A stretch of 6,677 nucleotides of DNA from Opitutia bacterium UBA953 (GTDB lineage: Bacteria; Verrucomicrobiota; Verrucomicrobiia; Opitutales; UBA953): contig DBCR01000019.1 of NCBI GenBank assembly GCA_002293125.1, forward strand, positions 61,238 to 67,914. Direction: 5' to 3'. Both the position numbers and the translations under genes were made by a program. Positions 4,929 through 6,677 of this stretch are shown piece by piece (positions within the stretch are counted from its first letter, which is position 1; the number at the start of each line of letters is the position of its first letter). The notes under the pieces are model-generated. The model worked only from the letters and a program-made list of their open reading frames with translations, was not told the origin of the DNA and did not search any database.

Positions 4929-4959
4929 CGCTGAACTCGGCCTTTGGCCGAGTTCAGCG
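4929..4959. repeat. 14-bp palindrome spanning the ceramidase-gene stop codon
   Basis: CGCTGAACTCGGCC and GGCCGAGTTCAGCG are perfect inverted repeats with a TTT spacer. The TGA stop of the ceramidase-domain gene (plus 4954-4956) and its last codon lie in one arm. There is no T-run on either strand, so it is not a standard intrinsic terminator, but it is the strongest structure near the end of that transcript. Confidence 0.8.
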
Positions 4960-6402
4960 CAACTCCCCCATCATCTCTACCAGATTCCTGACGACGATCT
5001 CCGAGGCATCCTTCTGCACGGTATTCGTGCCCAACCAGGTCTCGTAACCGCCCAACTCATGCTGCGCCGGCGTCGGCAGATACCCGTGTCGGCCATTACC
5101 TAGGCCGACCACGATGGTCCGGCCAAAGGGGCTCTTCTTCTTCAACTCCAGTCCGGTCTCGGCAAAGGTCTCAAAGGGAATCGCACAGAGGACGATATCA
5201 CCGACCTTGATGACCTGGACGATGATATCGAGGGTCTCTTCCGGACGCTCCGCGGCCGAGACGGTCGAACCAGCATATTTCGTCGCCAAGGCAGGCAGGC
5301 GCGCGATCGCCTCTTTGTCCTTGATCGCCAGGATGGCCTTAGCGTTCATCACCTGCTCCGCTGTCGGCTTACGATACTTAAGCGTCAGGATACGCTGCCG
5401 CATGCCGAGCACGACGTCCCCGCTATGCCTCCCGATCTCCTGATAGGCCTTCCACGAGGCGTCAGCGGCCTCGCTGGCGACCAGCCGGATCTGCTCAAAC
5501 GGCGCGCGTGGAGGGCGCGTCACGCCAAAGGGGATGTTGTTGATGTCTCCAGAGGTGCCGTTCGACATCGCCGCGACGAAATCATCGCCCGCTCGGAGCC
5601 GCGAAGGCATCACGCGGGCAAACTCGCCGTAATAGTCGGCGGAGACCTGGCCGGCGGGCGACCCGCCGACGTAGTGGAGGGAGTAGTTGGCGAACAAGGC
5701 CAAGGGCTTTCGCTTAGCGTCCTGGACCGACAAGATGCTGACATCAGGGTCGGTCGGGCCGGCCGGCCGGTCGATGACGTCAGGCGAGGTGCCAGGGTTC
5801 ATCTTCACCTTATCCATCTCGCCGAACGGATTGAGCGGCATCTTACCCGGCTTTAGATACCAGCGCCGATTGAACACCTCGCTCGGCAAGGGCTGGGCCG
5901 CCGCGCCGACCAAGGCCGGACGTAGCTGCCCATGGGCCTTGATGATGGACTGGGAGATCCCGTCCAACATCAACTGCCGGTAGACGTTGGCCTTGGCCTG
6001 ACGGTCCGAAAGCTTCGGGCCACCGGGAACCTCGACGACGAACTCGTCGGACGCGCTGACCCCGGTATGCGTATGGGTGGCGGAGACCAGCATGTTCTCC
6101 ACGGGAATGCCAGTGGCCTTCGAGGCGATCTCCTTGGCCTCGACGGTCACCTTACGCGGGACGCTCAGGTGGTCGATGACCACCCAGACGACCTTGGTCT
6201 TACCATCATCGAGGACCAAAGCCCGCGCGTTCAGCGGATCATGGACCCCCGTTGCCATATTCGAACTATGTCCGCCGGGCATGTTCACCGGAAACTGGGT
6301 GGGCGTGATATCCACCACCGCCGCCCCGGCTTTCAAGGCCGCCGCCGACAGGTTCGTGACCAACGAAGCAGACAGCATCAACCAACAGGCATAGGAACGC
6401 AT
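4954..6402 (-). CDS. secreted neutral/alkaline ceramidase-domain hydrolase
   Basis: A 482-residue exported protein with a neutral/alkaline non-lysosomal ceramidase N-terminal-type domain. Residues 1-20 are the signal peptide. The mature protein opens with LKAGAAVVDITP (23-34), the usual start of this fold. Candidate zinc ligands are H110 and H112 in SATHTHTG, H243 in NYSLHYVGG, E411 in AIPFETFAE and Y441 in GRHGYLPT. The candidate catalytic serine is S284 in NGTSGDINN, matching the family SGD motif. Characterised neutral ceramidases are about 650 residues and have a C-terminal beta-sandwich, which is missing here. Single-domain forms are common in Planctomycetes and Verrucomicrobia and their substrates are mostly unknown, so amide hydrolysis is likely but ceramide as substrate is not established. 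No Shine-Dalgarno site is seen before the ATG at 6402. The TGA stop (plus 4954-4956) lies inside a 14-bp palindrome. It appears monocistronic. Confidence 0.9.
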   Translation of the reverse strand: MRSYACWLMLSASLVTNLSAAALKAGAAVVDITPTQFPVNMPGGHSSNMATGVHDPLNARALVLDDGKTKVVWVVIDHLSVPRKVTVEAKEIASKATGIPVENMLVSATHTHTGVSASDEFVVEVPGGPKLSDRQAKANVYRQLMLDGISQSIIKAHGQLRPALVGAAAQPLPSEVFNRRWYLKPGKMPLNPFGEMDKVKMNPGTSPDVIDRPAGPTDPDVSILSVQDAKRKPLALFANYSLHYVGGSPAGQVSADYYGEFARVMPSRLRAGDDFVAAMSNGTSGDINNIPFGVTRPPRAPFEQIRLVASEAADASWKAYQEIGRHSGDVVLGMRQRILTLKYRKPTAEQVMNAKAILAIKDKEAIARLPALATKYAGSTVSAAERPEETLDIIVQVIKVGDIVLCAIPFETFAETGLELKKKSPFGRTIVVGLGNGRHGYLPTPAQHELGGYETWLGTNTVQKDASEIVVRNLVEMMGELR

Positions 6403-6473
6403 GGTATGTGGGGGGTATGTCCGCTATCCTGCCCCACGCCCCACCCCTTACAACCCCGCATCGGGACAACCGA

Positions 6474-6617
6474 TCAAAGGGAAACCGGAGACCGGGATTA
6501 ATGCTGCTGTCTTAGGTAGGGATGACCGGCCCGGTCATCCGCGGGCGCGCGAGCCGCACGCCCCTACCATGGTAACCCCAGCTAACTATCCGGTCTCCCT
6601 CGGCTGCCCCCTCTGAG
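6474..6617 (+). repeat. long CTCAAAGGG element, copy F, with nested REP pair
   Basis: A 144-nt copy beginning TCAAAGGGAAACCGGAGACC and ending CCCTCTGAG. The inner arms GGGAAACCGG and CCGGTCTCCC pair at 9 of 10 positions; here the compensatory pair seen in the other copies is broken. Like copy B it carries a nested inverted REP pair (6515-6568). Its left end is 71 bp upstream of the ceramidase-gene start. Confidence 0.83.
6515..6568. repeat. inverted REP pair (REPIN-like) nested in copy F
   Basis: This matches 1404-1457 at 52 of 54 positions. GTAG (6516-6519) leads into GGATGACCGG-C-CCGGTCATCC on the plus strand. GTAG (plus 6564-6567) leads into a GGGCG/CGCCC hairpin on the minus strand. One of the two differences weakens the second hairpin's inner stem. 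Confidence 0.8.
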
Positions 6618-6628
6618 TTCTGCATCCC

Positions 6629-6677
6629 TTGTCACCGTGTCACCATGCCCACTTGTCCCCTCGCGCAAGCGCTTGCC
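6629..6677 (+). repeat. octamer-periodic tail of copy F, cut by the window end
   Basis: Units TTGTCACC, GTGTCACC, ATGCCCAC, TTGTCCCC (6629-6660) are followed by the TCGC box and a 12-bp perfect palindrome GCAAGCGCTTGC (6665-6676). The window ends one base later. Confidence 0.7.

Noticed and set aside
4929..4959. Intrinsic terminator for the ceramidase-domain gene
   Set aside because: The stem is strong but no T-run follows on the minus strand (it reads AGGGGGC), so it is listed only as a palindrome.
1..6677. CRISPR array
   Set aside because: The repeats are large, structured, irregularly spaced by genes and diverged, with no short direct repeats separated by uniform spacers.

Overview
The window is GC-rich (my estimate is a little over 60%). 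It carries five protein genes separated by intergenic DNA that is unusually full of repeats and hairpins. The gene mix (a ceramidase-domain secreted protein, a HupE/UreJ-like membrane protein, small secreted Lys/Glu-rich proteins), the near absence of Shine-Dalgarno sites and the many GTAG-headed palindromes suggest a verrucomicrobial or related PVC-group chromosome. That placement is an inference; no rRNA or other phylogenetic marker is present.

Layout: (1) 1-121 holds the right end of a repeat element, its tail and a hairpin whose GTAG head supplies the stop codon of the next gene. (2) 118-1302 (-) is a two-domain ChrA-type chromate transporter. (3) 1303-1874 has no gene and holds two copies of a long inverted-repeat element (one with a nested inverted REP pair), octamer-periodic tails and a terminator. 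(4) 1875-2210 (-) is a small secreted protein, divergent from (5) 2312-3484 (+), a HupE/UreJ-like six-helix membrane protein. (6) 3485-3986 has no gene and holds four REP-like hairpins and another long element. (7) 3987-4520 (+) is a secreted helical protein built on 19-residue repeats, with a strong terminator. (8) 4521-4953 has no gene and holds more REPs, a long element and an octamer tail. (9) 4954-6402 (-) is a secreted neutral-ceramidase-domain protein whose stop lies inside a 14-bp palindrome. (10) 6403-6677 holds a further long element and tail.

The genes do not form an operon or an obvious pathway. Four of the five products are predicted to be exported or have exported N-termini; ChrA is a membrane protein. 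The most interesting content is intergenic. Six copies of an 84-144 nt element, all in the same orientation, begin CTCAAAGGG and end CCCTTTGAG. They have an inner GGGA[A/G]ACCGG stem with one compensatory base-pair change, and a tail of degenerate 8-nt units ending in a CCCCTCGC box, usually followed by a palindrome that differs in every copy. A second family, GTAG plus a hairpin, often in inverted pairs, fits the known layout of REP/REPIN sequences mobilised by RAYT (TnpA-REP) transposases. No transposase is encoded in the window.
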